Part shown: piece after piece, positions 9,115-20,903 of the stretch
Layout of the letters: every line of letters starts with the position of its first letter
Numbering within the stretch: the first letter of the stretch is position 1
Assembly: GCA_037447605.1 (NCBI GenBank)
Contig: CM074805.1
Location: 449,738 to 509,369, forward strand
DNA from: Zygnema circumcarinatum
Taxonomy: Eukaryota > Streptophyta > Zygnematophyceae > Zygnematales > Zygnemataceae
Direction of reading: 5' to 3'
Length of the DNA: 59,632 bases
Made by a program: the position numbers and the translations under genes
The notes under the pieces: generated by a model
Seen by the model: only the letters and a program-made list of their open reading frames with translations
Told to the model about the DNA's origin: nothing
The model's database searches: none

Positions 9115-12100
9115 TCAGAAGGGCCAGTTCTCCCCCACGCATGTCAAGGGCCCTTCCCCTTCAAAAGCAGCGACTGAAGTCCAGAGCTCCACCATGGCGG
9201 CATCCATAATCTCCTTCGCCTCCGTGGAATCCTGTGCAGAACAAAGAGAGGGCTCAGTTTTTGCATCCAATGCGAAGGTAGGTCACTCGTTCATTGGAAG
9301 GTTTCAGTGTTCAACGTCTCATAAGGCGATTCGGAAGGCTGGAGGTGCATCAAGGAGATGATGAGCATCAAGGTGATTCAAAGACCCATTCCGAGACTTT
9401 TTGAGTTTCCAAACCCTAATAACCCTAAAGGCTGACCTGGCATTTGGAGGAGACAGCGTCGCGGCTGGGCAGCGTCCATCCCCAGAGACGCGTTGCAATG
9501 GCGATGGCCCACTCCAATTCTGCTGCATTCATGCCCTCTGTGACACAAAGAGAGAGAGAAAAAGAAATAGTGAGCAGAAGACAAAGCGTGTGTGCATGTC
9601 TCGGCGTGTGTCCGCGAGAGCAAGAAGAGAGTGAGGGAGAGAGCCCTACTCTCACAGAAAGTCATCGCAGGGAACTAGACAAGCGACTGCACGCAAGACA
9701 GAGACAGAGAGAGAGAGAGAAAAAGAGAGAGAGAGATAGAGATGCTCCTCACCTTCCTCGTGAGCATGGCGCAGCAGGCGTGCCACAAAGCGCGCCGTGT
9801 CCCTCCTGTTGGGCCACCTCCAGTAGATGCGCGACGACATGCGCGCGGCGGCTGCCAGCAGCAGCGCGGAGCCGCGTCCGCACTTTTTAGGGTTCGCGGG
9901 GCCGAGATCGAGCGCGCGGAGGAGGGCCGCAGGGGAGCAGTCGGAGGGGGGGAGGCCGACCAGAATCGCTTGCAGGCCCCAGTCAAAGAGCTCCAGGGCC
10001 TCCCTGTCGACCGAGGTGCCCTCCTGGTTAACCGCCTGCAGCCATGGCTTCCATATACAAGTCAGAAACTCTCTCTCTTCGCACAAACCCCTGCAGTTGG
10101 GCGTGGTCAAGTGCTATGTTGACTGAAGAAAGCAGAGAGAGAGAAGGAGAAGGACGAGAATGAAGGAGAAAGTTAGTACCGTGTAAGTGCCTGTTACAGC
10201 TTTCGCCCACATCAGCTGAACGGAGCTGTCTAACTGATCCGCCTTCTCCAGCAAATCTCCAATGGCTTTCCATGCAAGCCATCCGATGTTCGCTCCAGGG
10301 TCCTCGTTCCGCTCTATCCACCTTTGAAGCTCTCCCGCTCTCTCACTCCGCGGCAAAGACTTCACCAAATGGTAAGCCAAAAGCCTTGCGCAAAAGTTCA
10401 CATTCAACTGATGCAGAGCCGCCTCCTCCCCTTCCATAGGGCCCAGCTCTCCGCTGATTCTCAAAAATGTTTGGGCTATTTCTGAACCCCAGGGATGGCA
10501 GGGATCACGTGTGAGAGGTTTCAGTAAAGCGGAACTGAACCGCCGAGCATAGAGGTAACGCTCCGTGTAACTGGGAGCTCCATTCAGCGCGGAATTGGCT
10601 GCTGCGAATAGTCTTCCCACTCGAGAAGGGACCGATTCGTATCCCCTTTCTTGGAAAACCAAAGTGACTATATCTCTCAGACTTCCAGCATCGATGTGAG
10701 TGCTTGCAGTGGCCCTAATTCTGGCTCGGAATGCAGCTTCCGAGCAGCCAATCTCTTCCAGTTTTGCAGCGATTCTCAGCACATCTGAAGGCCACACTCG
10801 AGGGAGCTCTTGAAGGAACGTTGCGAGCGTGACAGCTGTCACGCCAGGGCCCGCCTTCTTCTGCCTGTACAGTTTATCGGCTTCTTGACAAATCTCATTC
10901 CTCTTCAGTCCGGGAGTACCTGTAAAGAGACTGTCGGCTATCGTAAGCTCCGCCAACTCCGACAAGTAAAGCACGAACTTTTTCCGACCCACATCCTTTC
11001 CTTTCTCAATCAAAGCTGACGTTCCTCCCTCCCTCCACATCTCCTCCTCCTCTTCCTCCTCTCTCCCCACCCTCACTGTGTCACTCTCTCTCTTCCTACC
11101 GTCCACTCCCGTGCCGCCAACTGTCGCCTCCTGGCTGGCCCACGCCATCTCCATAGCGAGCCTGCATCGAGATGATCCTCCGGTGGGCCCCACCAGTCCA
11201 GTGGTGGGCCCCACTCCCGCAACTCCGCAATAATCAAGAACATCCAACAGACAAGCAAGAACAAATTTTCGAGCTGCCCGAAACTCGATCGCACCCTCAT
11301 CCTGCTCCCTCGGCTGCTTCATTTCTTGTGCTCCTGAAAACCGTCCGAGCCGATTCAAAAGTCTCAGCATACAAAGGCAAGCGGAAGTAGGCTCCCATTC
11401 GCTGATCGCTACCGCTAGCCCTAAAATCCGCAGAACTTCCGAGCGAGAGGGAGGGGTTGAGAGAGTGCGGTCGTTGAGGAGAGTCTCCTGCAGGAGAAAC
11501 TCCTGAAGAGAGCAGTCTTTGCCGAGAAAAGTCAACCGTTTCCCTTCGTTTGGGGACAGAAATGCGAGGTTGGTAATCAAGCTTCCGAATGAACCTCCCC
11601 ATGCCTCGCCGTCCAATAAGAAGTCGAGTCCTCCCTTAGCCCCTGCGTGGCCCAAAAGCCATCTCTCTCCCCAAGAAGCAGTCCATGCCTGTCCCAACAC
11701 TTGGGTCCACCTCCCCATCCACGCTCTCTGAGCCCTAGGGCTTAAGTAAACCCCGGCGGCTCTCTCACTCTTTACTTCGATTTCAGTGATCCATTCATCC
11801 TCACTGTCTTCCTCACTCTCTCCGGGGAAGAGGGAGGAGCCCATGGAGCTGCTCTCACTCAGAACGGGAGTCAAACTCGGACCCGAAACGAGGTCAAGGT
11901 CGAGCCCCACGGATAGCTTTGAGAGACGGAGGTCGTCTTGAGCGATGGTAGAGAAATAGGGTTCTTCATATCTTATCGGAAATTCTTCGTCAAATTTCAT
12001 GTCTACCACGTTCGTCGAATCTGGACCACCCCCCGGTACAAGCCAGGGCTTGAAGCTCACTTGCTGATAAATTTTCGGAATCTTCGGTTCACGGTCTCCG

Positions 12101-13038
12101 ATGTTTCCTCGCTTCCTCACTGACATATCTTCCTCCAGCACTTCATCTTCCTCGTCACACTTTCGGCACTCTCCGCCTGCCTCCCGCTGCCCTCCCACCC
12201 TCTCACACCCTCCCTTCAAGGGATCTAGAATGCAGGCTTCCTCCTCCATTGCCATCCTCTTCTTCCCTGCATTCTCCTTCTCCAAAAACTCCGACTTCGC
12301 GATGTTTTTGCCGGAAAATGGGCCGTTACTGTCTACACTGCTCTCATCCTTTGGCGGGCCGTCCCCCCATTGCCTCCAAAACTCGAGCCAGCAAGCTAAC
12401 CCTGCCACGTAGACCTCCTTCACCCTCTGAGCAGGCACCCCTCTCGCCTCCGTCTTCTCCAGCCGAGCCAACAGCCAATCATATTCCCTCAAAGCCGCAG
12501 ACACCGCTTCCTTGTCGTCCAAGCACGCGCGCATCTTCTTCCTCTCTCTCTCTCTCCACCTCTCCCCATCTCCCTCTCCCTCCCGCCCTCCGCCCCTCTT
12601 CTCGTACCTCTCCAGTGCCTTCGTCGCCGCCCCCACATCCGCCATTCCCATGCTCGCGGTCCTACGGAGCTTGTTACTGTTATAGTTTCCGTTCTCCGCA
12701 GGGAGCAGCGGCGGCAGGCGGAAGCTCCCCCCCCTTGCGAGGGTCGGTCGCCCGCCAAGTCCGGGAGAGGAGGCGGAGGAGCTGAGAGGGGAGGCGAGGG
12801 TTCGGGGGGAGCGGAGAGTGCGGAGGGGAGAGTAAGGCTCGCCTATGGCGGCCGCGAGCTTCTCATAGAACCGGGCAAGGAGGGCTGCGAGAGGGTCCTC
12901 CGCCTGCGCTTGAGCCACCATGGCGCGGGCGCGGCTGGTGGGCCCCACGTCGTCGCTGTAGGTGAAGGGACGGGAGTTTGCTTTTCGGGGAGGGGAGGAG
13001 TCCCCATTGGTAAAGGCGGAGGAGTTGATCTGACCCAT
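9115..13038 (-). CDS. Uncharacterised 1145-residue protein, four exons
   Basis: I do not recognise this family. Exons in continuous frame: 10180-13038, 9753-10113, 9437-9537 and 9115-9231. The first donor is uncertain by about 10 nt. The first exon alone codes for about 953 residues. The N-terminus is Ser/Pro/Arg-rich and disordered. A middle part has acidic stretches (SEEDSEDEW, EEEEEEMW). From about residue 420 the chain is Leu/Ala/Trp-rich and looks all-helical (for example WTQVLGQAWTASWGERWLLG and RRFSSALLKPLTRDPCHPWG). The helical character continues through the small exons (SRIYWRWPNRRDTARF, MNAAELEWAIAIATRLWGW) to a C-terminus ending VGENWPF. The exon 2-3 junction rebuilds EE/EGMNAA and exon 4 joins in phase 0. 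It could be a helical-repeat scaffold, but no motif decides this. GA-microsatellite introns separate the last three exons. Confidence 0.7.
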
Positions 13039-14480
13039 TTGGGGTGGTGGGAGAGAGCAGGAGAGGGAGAGGAAGAGGGAGAGGGAGAGGTGGGAGTGGC
13101 AGGGTTTTGCGGATAGCGGGAAGAGGAAGAGTGGGCTAAGTGGTCTTGAAGCTCCCGGTCCACGAAGAAGGAGAAGCTCGGCCCGCCATGAAGTCCCTCC
13201 TGGTCTCTCCCGGTCCCTCCCTCCCTCCCTCTCTCCCTCCGCCCCCTCCGCCTCCCCTTACATTCGGGGAGGGCGGCGAGCCGCTTGGCGGCGGCCGGCA
13301 GGGCCGCCCGCCGGCCGGTTCGACGCCGACACGGCCCGTACGGACAAGACAACCGTACAAACAAGTACAAAACGTACAGTTAGAGGACGAAAATTGTACG
13401 GTTGTGAGTGTACGGGAGAAAGGGAAGGGTCGCACGTTTCGGTTTGTCAGGACGTGGGCGGTTCCAGTTTGGGGCGGATCCACACGGTGGATCGGGGGGG
13501 CGCACGATCTTGATCGTGGCGGGGGGCGGGCTAACTCTGGGGACGGCGACGTCTCCAACGGCCAGGAGGGCGTACGGAGGATGGAGGGTGAATTTGTCGG
13601 TTTACTGGGGACAACGTGTGGCGGGGGAAGCTCCCTCGAGGCGCAAGTGGACAAAAGCGCCGGCTCGAGGGCATCCGTACGGCACGAGGTGTCGGTGTGA
13701 TATGCGACAAACGTAAAGCCTATGATTGCGCTCGTTCAGCCCGTTGTGCTGAGATTGAGCCAATCCAGGTCTGCCACGTCATATTTATACACGTTTGTGA
13801 CGTGCGACGAAGATTGCGCCTTTCCAGTGCTGGATTCAGGAAACGACGCTGCTGACGTGTCCATTTCGAACCTTTTCGAAAAGTCGAAGGAAACGGGACA
13901 GAGCAGGTGGACCCAAAATTCAAGTCCTTTAATCTGCCGACGTGGCAGGCTTATCTTGGTTTATCATCTCCGACGACGGACGATCCTCGTCCACATCCCC
14001 TTGCTTTCGGTTTCTACCGTTGAACCGCCGAACAGTGGATCCCAAAAGTAGGTGCCGTACGGTATGGTACTTGTACGGTACGATTGACCCTCGAAGCGGG
14101 GCGGTCAACGGGGAGGTCGGCCCGGGCATCGGGCGGGTCCCTCGGTTCCCCTGACCCCCCCGGGTCCCCGGAGGCCGCCTAGTCCGAGCTGGTACGCTCC
14201 CATTGGCTGTGAGGTGCCAGTGTGTCCAACAGCCAATGGGAGCGCCAGCTGTTCGGGTTAAAAAAATGACGTGGAATGCTGACGTGTTGAAAAAACCGGG
14301 GGCCAGAAACTGGCCGCCAAAAAACTGGGCTCTGACGCGCATGCGACAACCTGACCACGTCGGATGGTGACGGCGTGGCCGGCCGGCGAGGACAGAGGGG
14401 CGGAGCGCGTTGACTGGCCGGCCGGCAGAGGGGCCGTCGATGACCGCGATTTGACCGGCAAGGGCGGGTACGTACGGACG
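13039..14480. promoter_or_regulatory. GC-rich divergent spacer with GTAC and ACGT motifs
   Basis: The upstream region of two divergent unrecognised genes (minus, start 13038; plus, start 15230). GTACGG/CCGTAC motifs cluster at 13335-13450 and 14052-14085. ACGT boxes lie at about 13765-13860, 13938, 14269 and 14281. Nothing coding was convincingly recognised, although long GC-driven open frames exist on both strands. Confidence 0.4.
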
Positions 14481-14499
14481 GGGTGCAGCCGGACGAGGT

Positions 14500-14720
14500 T
14501 GGATTAGGGTTAAGGGTTAAAGGTAAGGACAAGGGTTGAGGGATTAGGGTTAGGGTTAAGGGTTAAAGGTTAGGGTAAGGGGATTAGAGTTAGGGTTAAG
14601 GGTTAAGGAATGAGGGATTGGGGTTAAGGGTTAAGCGTTAGGGTTGGGGTTAGGAATAAGGAGAAATTAGGTTATAAAGATTAAAGTTAGGGTTAGGGTT
14701 AGAAGTATGGTTCGAGGTCG
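14500..14720. repeat. Degenerate interstitial telomere-like repeat (TTAGGG/TTAAGGG units)
   Basis: A run of GGGTTA, TTAGGG, TTAAGGG and GGTTAAAGG units, diverged and mixed, with scattered copies continuing to about 14960. The plant telomere unit is TTTAGGG. Here the units are mostly six to seven bases with variable A/T between the G triplets. It is consistent with decayed interstitial telomeric sequence or a satellite derived from one. Confidence 0.75.
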
Positions 14721-15229
14721 AGTTGGTGCTAAATTCGGGTGAGATTAAGGAGGATTATACTCAAGGTTGGGATTAGAATTGGGTCGCATTATTGTGCTTG
14801 ACATAACAGTCCGATTGAACAGACGGGGATGGTCAAGTATGAAGTGGAGGTCTGATTAGGAAATGACAGTTAAAATTTAGGTTAAAAATTAAAGCAAGGA
14901 TAAGGGTTTGATTAGCAGCTGAGTAGCTTTAGGGTTAGGGTCTGGGTTAGGCTGCTCTAGGTTAGGCTTTATCGAGTCAGTATCGGGGCGGGACGCGAAG
15001 GAGAGAGGGAGGGAGAAGGAGAGAGAGGGAAAGAGAGAAGGCGAGCGAGGGAGAGAGAGGGGAAGATTGCGGGGGAGAGAGGCAACAGCGAGACAGGGAG
15101 CAGCAATTCGTCTATCCATACTCAAACAGCTCGGCGGTGGGAAGCAGGTTCTGCCTGCCGCATGTATGCCCCTTTCAAGATTAGGGTTAAGCGCCTCCCT
15201 CCTGCAGCCGCCGCTCCGCGCCGGCGGCC

Positions 15230-16684
15230 ATGGGCGCTGGCAGCAGCCACGGCCGGCTGAGCCCTCCCGAGAAGATACTGGCCGATCCCGAAGGGCCTGC
15301 GCACTTTGTGTGCATAAGGAGCGGCTCCGGATCACATGTACGGCAGAAGTCTTTCAGGGGATGAATGGGTGGATGGGTGGATGGGCGGATGAATGTATGC
15401 ATGGATGTATGGATGGATGAATGAATGCACGTATGTATGTATGTATGCATGAATACATGGATGAATGTTTGCACGGATTTGTGGAAGGTGGTGTATCAAT
15501 GGGGTTCGGATTCGGGGATGCAGAATTGTGCAGTGTATAAGGAAAAGATCCGGAATGACTGCCTTTGGCTCGCAGTTCAGAAGGAGGGCTATACCCTGCA
15601 GCCGCCGGCACTCTCCCCGGTAAAGATTTTAGTCCACATAGGTTATAGCCCCCCCTTCTCCCCCCGTCTCCCTTCTTATATTTGTAAGGAACACAAAAAG
15701 AAAAGTGGGAAGAGTTCCCTTCCGAGGAACACGACACTACCGAATTTTGAATTGTTGAAGGACCTCATTTTTTTCGCCTTTGCAGGCACAGTTGACGCTG
15801 ATGAGCTTCACTTCCGGGATTCTCGCTGTGGCCCGACTGCAACCACGGCGGGATGGTCCGAATTTTCCCACCTACAATGTGGTATGCGTTTCTTGTGCAG
15901 ATTGAGGGAGGGGTTAGGGTTAGAGAAAGAGAGGAAGGGAGACTGCCTGAGGGAGGGGGGACGAGAGAGAGGGTAGGTGCGAGGGGAATGTGGAAGTGAG
16001 GGAGTGGTGGCCAGAGAAATTCAAAAACCGATGAAGAAAAGGAGGAAGTGGGAGGGCGAGGGAGAGCGAGAGGGAGAGCGAGAGCGAGAGGGGAAGGAAA
16101 AGAAGAAGAAAAGAGAGAGCGAGAGAGGAAAGAGGAGAGAGAGAGAGAGGGCGAGGGAGAGTTGGACTGAAAGCTCTGAAGTGGGTCGGAAACAGGGCAG
16201 TCCTGTTTGGCTTCAGGCGGAGCCAACAGCCATTCGGCAGGGAAAGACTAGATTTGAACGGATTACGACAATCGGAACACATGGAGTCGCGTGGGACTTC
16301 CATGGAAAGGCCAACTTGTTCCGTTCCGTTGGGGATAAACTGCTCGCGGAAGTAGTCGTGGAGGCGAGAGGATCGGCACATAGAACCGTAGAAAAGGTGA
16401 CCAACGACCAGTGCTTGGAACTGGTTTCTACGTTCCAATTTATCGAAAAAACTTTGTGGACCGGATGTTGGTTCAGCTCAACTCATGGTTTTTTCTGTGT
16501 GTTTCCCGTTTCCAAGAGCAGTTTGAAGGTCGGGACTCAGAAAATCTGCACATAGAACGGCTCCAATTCAAAGAGAAGAGAGAGGTAAGAGAAGGGGAGG
16601 TTGGCGAACCTTTCTTGGAGCAGAACATTTAGTGACTGTGAATGTTGGATTTAGGTTAACCCCAAAACCATGTGTTTCAAACTG

Positions 16685-16726
<42 letters not shown>

Positions 16727-17333
16727 GAGAGAGAAAAGGGGATGGAAAGTATTGCAGCTGGTTTACCTGGTTAGAGAGACGTGCTAGCTATTTTCACGAG
16801 TTATTTTTAATGTTTTTTTGGTTTTTCTTATCGGCCATTTGACCTGCAGATTGACTTCCTCAAGTGCCGAATCCGATTTGAGAACAGTAATGAGATCATG
16901 GTGACGTGTCAAAATCCAAATTCGGTAAACCCCACTTGGGAATGCGCCATGTTCTATGCCGCCGTTGTGCCGAGGTGCGTATTTCCACTCAAATTACGGT
17001 TTCCTTGTACGAAATCTTGCCTGGCGAAGCACGAAGTAAAAAAAAAATATGAAGTGGTGCTCCGTTATTCTGCTAAAAACTGCTTTCTGTGTGCTTCCGT
17101 TCTGCCCTCCCTTTCCCCCCTCACTCCCCCCCGATTCCCCACCCTTCCCCCTCGTCTCCCCTTTTGCTAATGGGGGTGGCAGTGATGACTGGCGATGGAA
17201 ATGGGACATAAAGACCCGCGCGGGGTATGACCCATCCGCCGCTCTCCTGTGCGGACTGGTGTGCTCCGCAGCCCTTAATCCCGAAAACATTCTTCGTCAT
17301 CTCACGATTAACTGGCCCCAAGAGCGTCTCTAA
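15230..17333 (+). CDS. Uncharacterised 272-residue protein, seven exons, possible N-myristoylation
   Basis: I do not recognise this family. Exons 15230-15337, 15524-15619, 15786-15881, 16217-16396, 16522-16584, 16850-16974 and 17183-17333 all use GT-AG sites and keep frame to a TAA stop. The acceptor of exon 4 could instead be at 16199, adding six residues. The protein starts MGAGSSHGRL, a candidate N-myristoylation signal. It continues with mixed alpha/beta-looking sequence: VYKEKIRNDCLWLAVQKEGY, LMSFTSGILAVARL, GVAWDFHGKANLFRSVGDKL and IDFLKCRIRFENSNEIMVTC. It ends in a Trp-rich segment (DDWRWKWDIKTRAGYDPSAA) and LRHLTINWPQERL. No transmembrane span is evident. Intron 1 holds an ATGG/ATGA minisatellite and intron 3 a GA-rich tract. 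The first two exons are the least certain. Confidence 0.65.
15355..15472. repeat. ATGG/ATGA/ATGT tetranucleotide microsatellite
   Basis: About 30 imperfect tetranucleotide units (GATG, GGAT, TATG) forming most of intron 1 of the 15230-17333 gene. Confidence 0.9.
16686..16738. repeat. (GA)n microsatellite
   Basis: Near-perfect GA dinucleotide run inside intron 5 of the 15230-17333 gene. A related purine-rich tract fills about 15990-16160. Confidence 0.95.
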
Positions 17334-17352
17334 CTCTCTCTCTTTCTCACTC

Positions 17353-17412
17353 TCACACACACACACACACACACACACGCAGAGAGAGAGAGGGAGAAAG
17401 AGAGACAGAGAA
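17353..17412. repeat. (CA)n followed by (GA)n microsatellite
   Basis: A run of CA dinucleotides then GA-rich sequence, just after the stop codon at 17333. It is in the 3' flank of the 15230-17333 gene. Confidence 0.9.
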
Positions 17413-18175
17413 GGTGGGTGTGCTGTGAGGAAAGGGAGTTTTTGTGTCCACCACTAACCCGTCCTAGTTCCACATGCCATGTACGAGTAGTAGTCGAGTA
17501 TGTTTTTTGGTAGGAGAGAGTTCATGTCTAGTCAGTTTGTAGGAAGTCAATGATGTGACTGGGCCAGTTGAGACCGATCGGCCTCTCTTCGGTGCTGAGA
17601 TGAGTGTGAAAAAATGCCCCTTCATCCTCCCCTTCACGATGGGGTTGTACCGGTGGCGCTTGCATGGAATGAAACGCCATCTTCTTGGCGCCCACTTTGT
17701 ACAAAATTGTTCTGAAGCCAATATGGGTTGTGTCTATTTGCGCCTCGTTTCTTGACCACATTTTTCCCTCTTGCTCCGTGCGCTCCAACTGTCAAACCGT
17801 TCATGTGATTCTGCCTTGCAAGCATGGAAGCTGTTGTTGTTCACGCTCGGTCGGTCAATTTTGACGTCTTCGACCATCAAGCAGCTCCAACCACGCGCTG
17901 ACTGACTAGAGCCAGTCAGTGCTCGCAGCTCCACTATTTACTTCAGTCGAAATTAACTCTCTTCTCTTTTCCCACGATTGCTATTCCCTTTGGCCCAACT
18001 ATCAACAATGCAAGTACCCCAAATAGCCCGATAAATCGCAATGCTGCCTTTGGGCTTTGGCTCCCCATGAGCCGCCGACTAAGACCCGTGCGCTCCATGC
18101 GACGCTGTTCAGTGCCAGTACAACTGGACGGCCAGCAAACTCCAACACAGAGCGCCAAGTCGCCAGCGAATCTAA
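17413..18175. other. Intergenic spacer, no gene recognised
   Basis: Short open frames on both strands overlap one another without splice or motif support. The region leads into the ACGT-box cluster at 18176. Confidence 0.4.
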
Positions 18176-18338
18176 CCCTGCCACGTGGCACTCGTGTTCA
18201 CGTGGATGTGCAACGTGGCAATTTCAGCGCTCTTTCACCGACAGTTTGCACGTGTGACGAGAAGCTAGCAGCACTAAAATGCATGGCGAGCTGCCACGTG
18301 GCAAAACATGTCAGCGAATGTAGCGCCACGTGGCCGCT
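18176..18338. promoter_or_regulatory. Cluster of CACGTGG boxes upstream of the 18719 gene
   Basis: Four ACGT-core boxes in about 160 bp: CCACGTGGCAC near 18181, CACGTGGATG near 18199, GCCACGTGGC near 18294 and GCCACGTGGCC near 18326. More weakly, CACGTGTGAC lies near 18250. Clustered boxes of this kind are ABA-responsive elements in land plants. They lie 380-540 bp upstream of the start codon at 18719. Confidence 0.5.
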
Positions 18339-18718
18339 GTTCGTAGGCTGCAGAGCTCTCCCCCCCTCCCCCGGTCAGGCCTGCTTCTCTTTCCCTCGTG
18401 GCCTCCTTCCCGCGGAAGAGAGAGGGACGGCGGGATCTCTACGAGTGGGAGAGAGAAAGACGGGGAGAGAGGGAAAGAGAGGAGGGGAGGGAAGGAGGTA
18501 GAAAGCTGGGGAGAGAGGGAAGGCTAATTGCTATAGAGAGAGAGAGGGGACTAATTCCTTCAGGGAAGTAAAGGGCGGGGCCAAGGGGCAGCGAAGAGCA
18601 GGCAGGTCCTTTCCCTTCTTCCTCTCCTTTCAGTTCTTTTAGGAGTGTTTTACAGAAAAAAAACTGAATTTATTCGAAATAATTAAGGGACTATTGCCGT
18701 GAGTGAGTGCAGGCGGCC

Positions 18719-18907
18719 ATGCTGAAGCAGGTGGTGCAGACTGTGGCGGACTATCTGCCCGGGGGGCAGAGGGTGGCGCAGCCCGAAACTGATACTCCGC
18801 CAGCAGACTCGCTTACTGCTGCCGACAGCCCTTCACAAGTATGTTTCCCTTGCCACCTCTTCCCCCCCCCCTCCCCACCCCTATTTTTTTTTTCTCTCTC
18901 GCTCTCG

Positions 18908-18943
<36 letters not shown>

Positions 18944-19493
18944 CTCTCTCACTTCCCTTCCTCATTCCCCCCCACTCTCCCTCTCTCAGTCCCGCCTGCA
19001 CTTCCCTCCCCCCTTCCTTTCTCACTCTTTATCCCGTATTCGCACCTGCCCGTTCTCCACACTCTATGAAGCTTCTTTCTCCCCTCCTCCAAGTAATGTA
19101 TCCTCTCTGTCTCCATCAATGCTGCAGCAGGTAACAGGTGAAGGAACCACTGATCATGGAACAGAATCCGCCCCTCAAAGAACCGGGAACCCTCAAGACT
19201 TCAACAGCGCTCAAAATGTGGGGTCTCAAGCAGAAGCCCTCAGCGCGGCTCCCGGCTATGCGGGAGACCAAGCGATAGGGAGAGGCCAAGAAACGGCTCC
19301 TGGAGCAGTTGGGAGCCCATTAGACGAGCCCCCTGAGAAGAGCGCTGGAGAAATGGAAGCGAAAGAAGGGGAGGGAGGTGAAGGGCCCGACCCTAAGCAC
19401 CATCCTGGGCCCTTGTGGGGCACGCCGGGAACGGTTCCTGACGTGCCTCCGAAGCGACTGCTGAATCATGGGGTTGAGCTCCCGCATCCTTAA
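18719..19493 (+). CDS. Small hydrophilic disordered protein, two exons
   Basis: Exons 18719-18838 and 19128-19493 join in phase 0 to give 161 residues. The N-terminus (MLKQVVQTVADYLPGGQRVA) could form one amphipathic helix. The remainder is rich in Gly, Glu, Gln, Pro and Ala with almost no aromatic or long hydrophobic stretches, and ends LLNHGVELPHP. This composition resembles LEA-like stress proteins, but there is no diagnostic LEA motif, so the family is unknown. The upstream CACGTGG cluster would suit a desiccation- or ABA-induced gene; that is inference. The intron carries a CT microsatellite (18893-18945). The start is the first ATG after a purine-rich leader. Alternative acceptors at 19128 and 19131 differ by one Gln. 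Confidence 0.6.
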
Positions 19494-20540
19494 AGGGTGA
19501 AGATGGGCTGTGCAGGTCTTGCTTGGGTGACTTCTTTGGAGGGTTGAAGAGGGGGCTGTTTGCTGTTTGCCGCTTGCTGTTGAAGGTAATAGAAGGGTAG
19601 GTGAACAAACTTCACTTGGCTCGGCTAATGTGTATGCAGGAAGATGACGAGATGTGGCATGGGTCAGGAAGGGTGCTGTGTAATATACAAGACGTGCTTG
19701 GCGAATTGATGAAGGCGTGGGTTGGATATTGTTATGGCCATTTACCGATCCGTTAAGTTGTTAGCTCTCACATAGTCATCCATGTACTGCGCCGTTTTTT
19801 GCGGGTAATGCTGGATTGCCCAATGGTCGCACGTGTGGGCGTTGCCCAAATGTCTATGTGACCTTGTTGTTCATCTGAACTCGTGTGAATCCCAACCGAG
19901 CCTGTCCACACTTGCATGCGACCGTACGTACACACATCAAGAAGATACGCGGACAACTGAAAACATTAAGGGCACATGGCACAACGAACACGTGAATGAG
20001 AGGCTGCGCCAGACTTAAGGGAGCATGTCCCGCTCATCTTACAGTGCCGGCCATCAAAGATTGGACATAGTTGCGCAGATGTGGAACATGGTGAACTCAT
20101 GCATGCTTGAAGTATAGCACAGATTGGACCATTGGATGCCAAAACCATGGAACGTCCAACCATTGCCATCCAATGGTTGTCCAATGGTTGCCGATCCAAT
20201 GGTCCGACTTGTGAAGCATTGAGAGAGCATACGACCCATCCCCAACTCCCCAAGTGACCTAGAGAGTAGTGACACACCAATGCAAAGGGAGGCTGCATGT
20301 GTGGCATCATCGTCGATGACATACATTGTACCCATGCATGCATGCATGCATGCCATGGGCATGGCCAGTACCCATGTGCCCCAACATGGCAATTTCTCGC
20401 CTAACAACACAGCGATAGAGCGTGTTCGAACATGGAAATGAACATGCCCCACAGTTACAGTTAGAGCTCAACAACGGAACTGCGTTGTTGTCTGCATAGA
20501 GCCGCCACTCGCCCATGCCTGCAGATGGAGCAGCAGCCGT
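19494..20540. other. Intergenic DNA with CCAAT-rich and CATG-rich islands
   Basis: No gene recognised. At 20108-20212 the sequence is built from repeated CCAATGG/CCATTG units. At 20335-20380 it is a CATGCATG-type run (CATGCATGCATGCATGCC). Confidence 0.45.
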
Positions 20541-20544
20541 CTTC

Positions 20545-20880
20545 CCTTAATTCTAGCCCTAATTTGGGGCGTAAATCCTAACCCTAATTCAGCCTCCCTG
20601 TTCTCTCCTCACTGCCATCACCAGACCCAACTCCGTCTGCAACCCTTCCTCTAACCCTAACCCTGACGCCCCACTGAAGCCCTCTGCAGGACTCCCAAGC
20701 ATACTCGCAGCCCCAGCTCTAATTCTTTCCTAATATTGTCTTAAGACGAGAAACCGCTCACCGATACACTCCTCCTTACCCTCCGAGCGGCTGCTTTTCA
20801 CCTCTCCTCCCGCTTCCTCCCTCCCTCCCTCCCTCCCTCCCTCCCTCCCTCCCTCCCTCCCTCCCGCAAGAAACCCTAAC
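20545..20880. promoter_or_regulatory. Telo-box cluster and CCTC repeat in the PNO1 promoter/leader
   Basis: Several CCCTAA-type motifs (about 20558, 20578, 20584, 20652, 20658) and AAACCCTAA at 20871-20879 lie upstream of the start at 20904. A (CCTC)n run fills about 20812-20865. In plants, AAACCCTAA telo-boxes are typical of promoters of ribosomal and ribosome-assembly genes, which fits the gene that follows. Confidence 0.6.
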
Positions 20881-20903
20881 TGTCTTTTCGACTGTTTTCC
20901 GCC

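Noticed and set aside
12249-13700. Long plus-strand Ser/Pro/Arg-rich frames opposite the 13038 gene and its promoter
   Set aside because: These are GC-driven shadow frames. The minus-strand gene has one long coherent coding frame with matching downstream exons.
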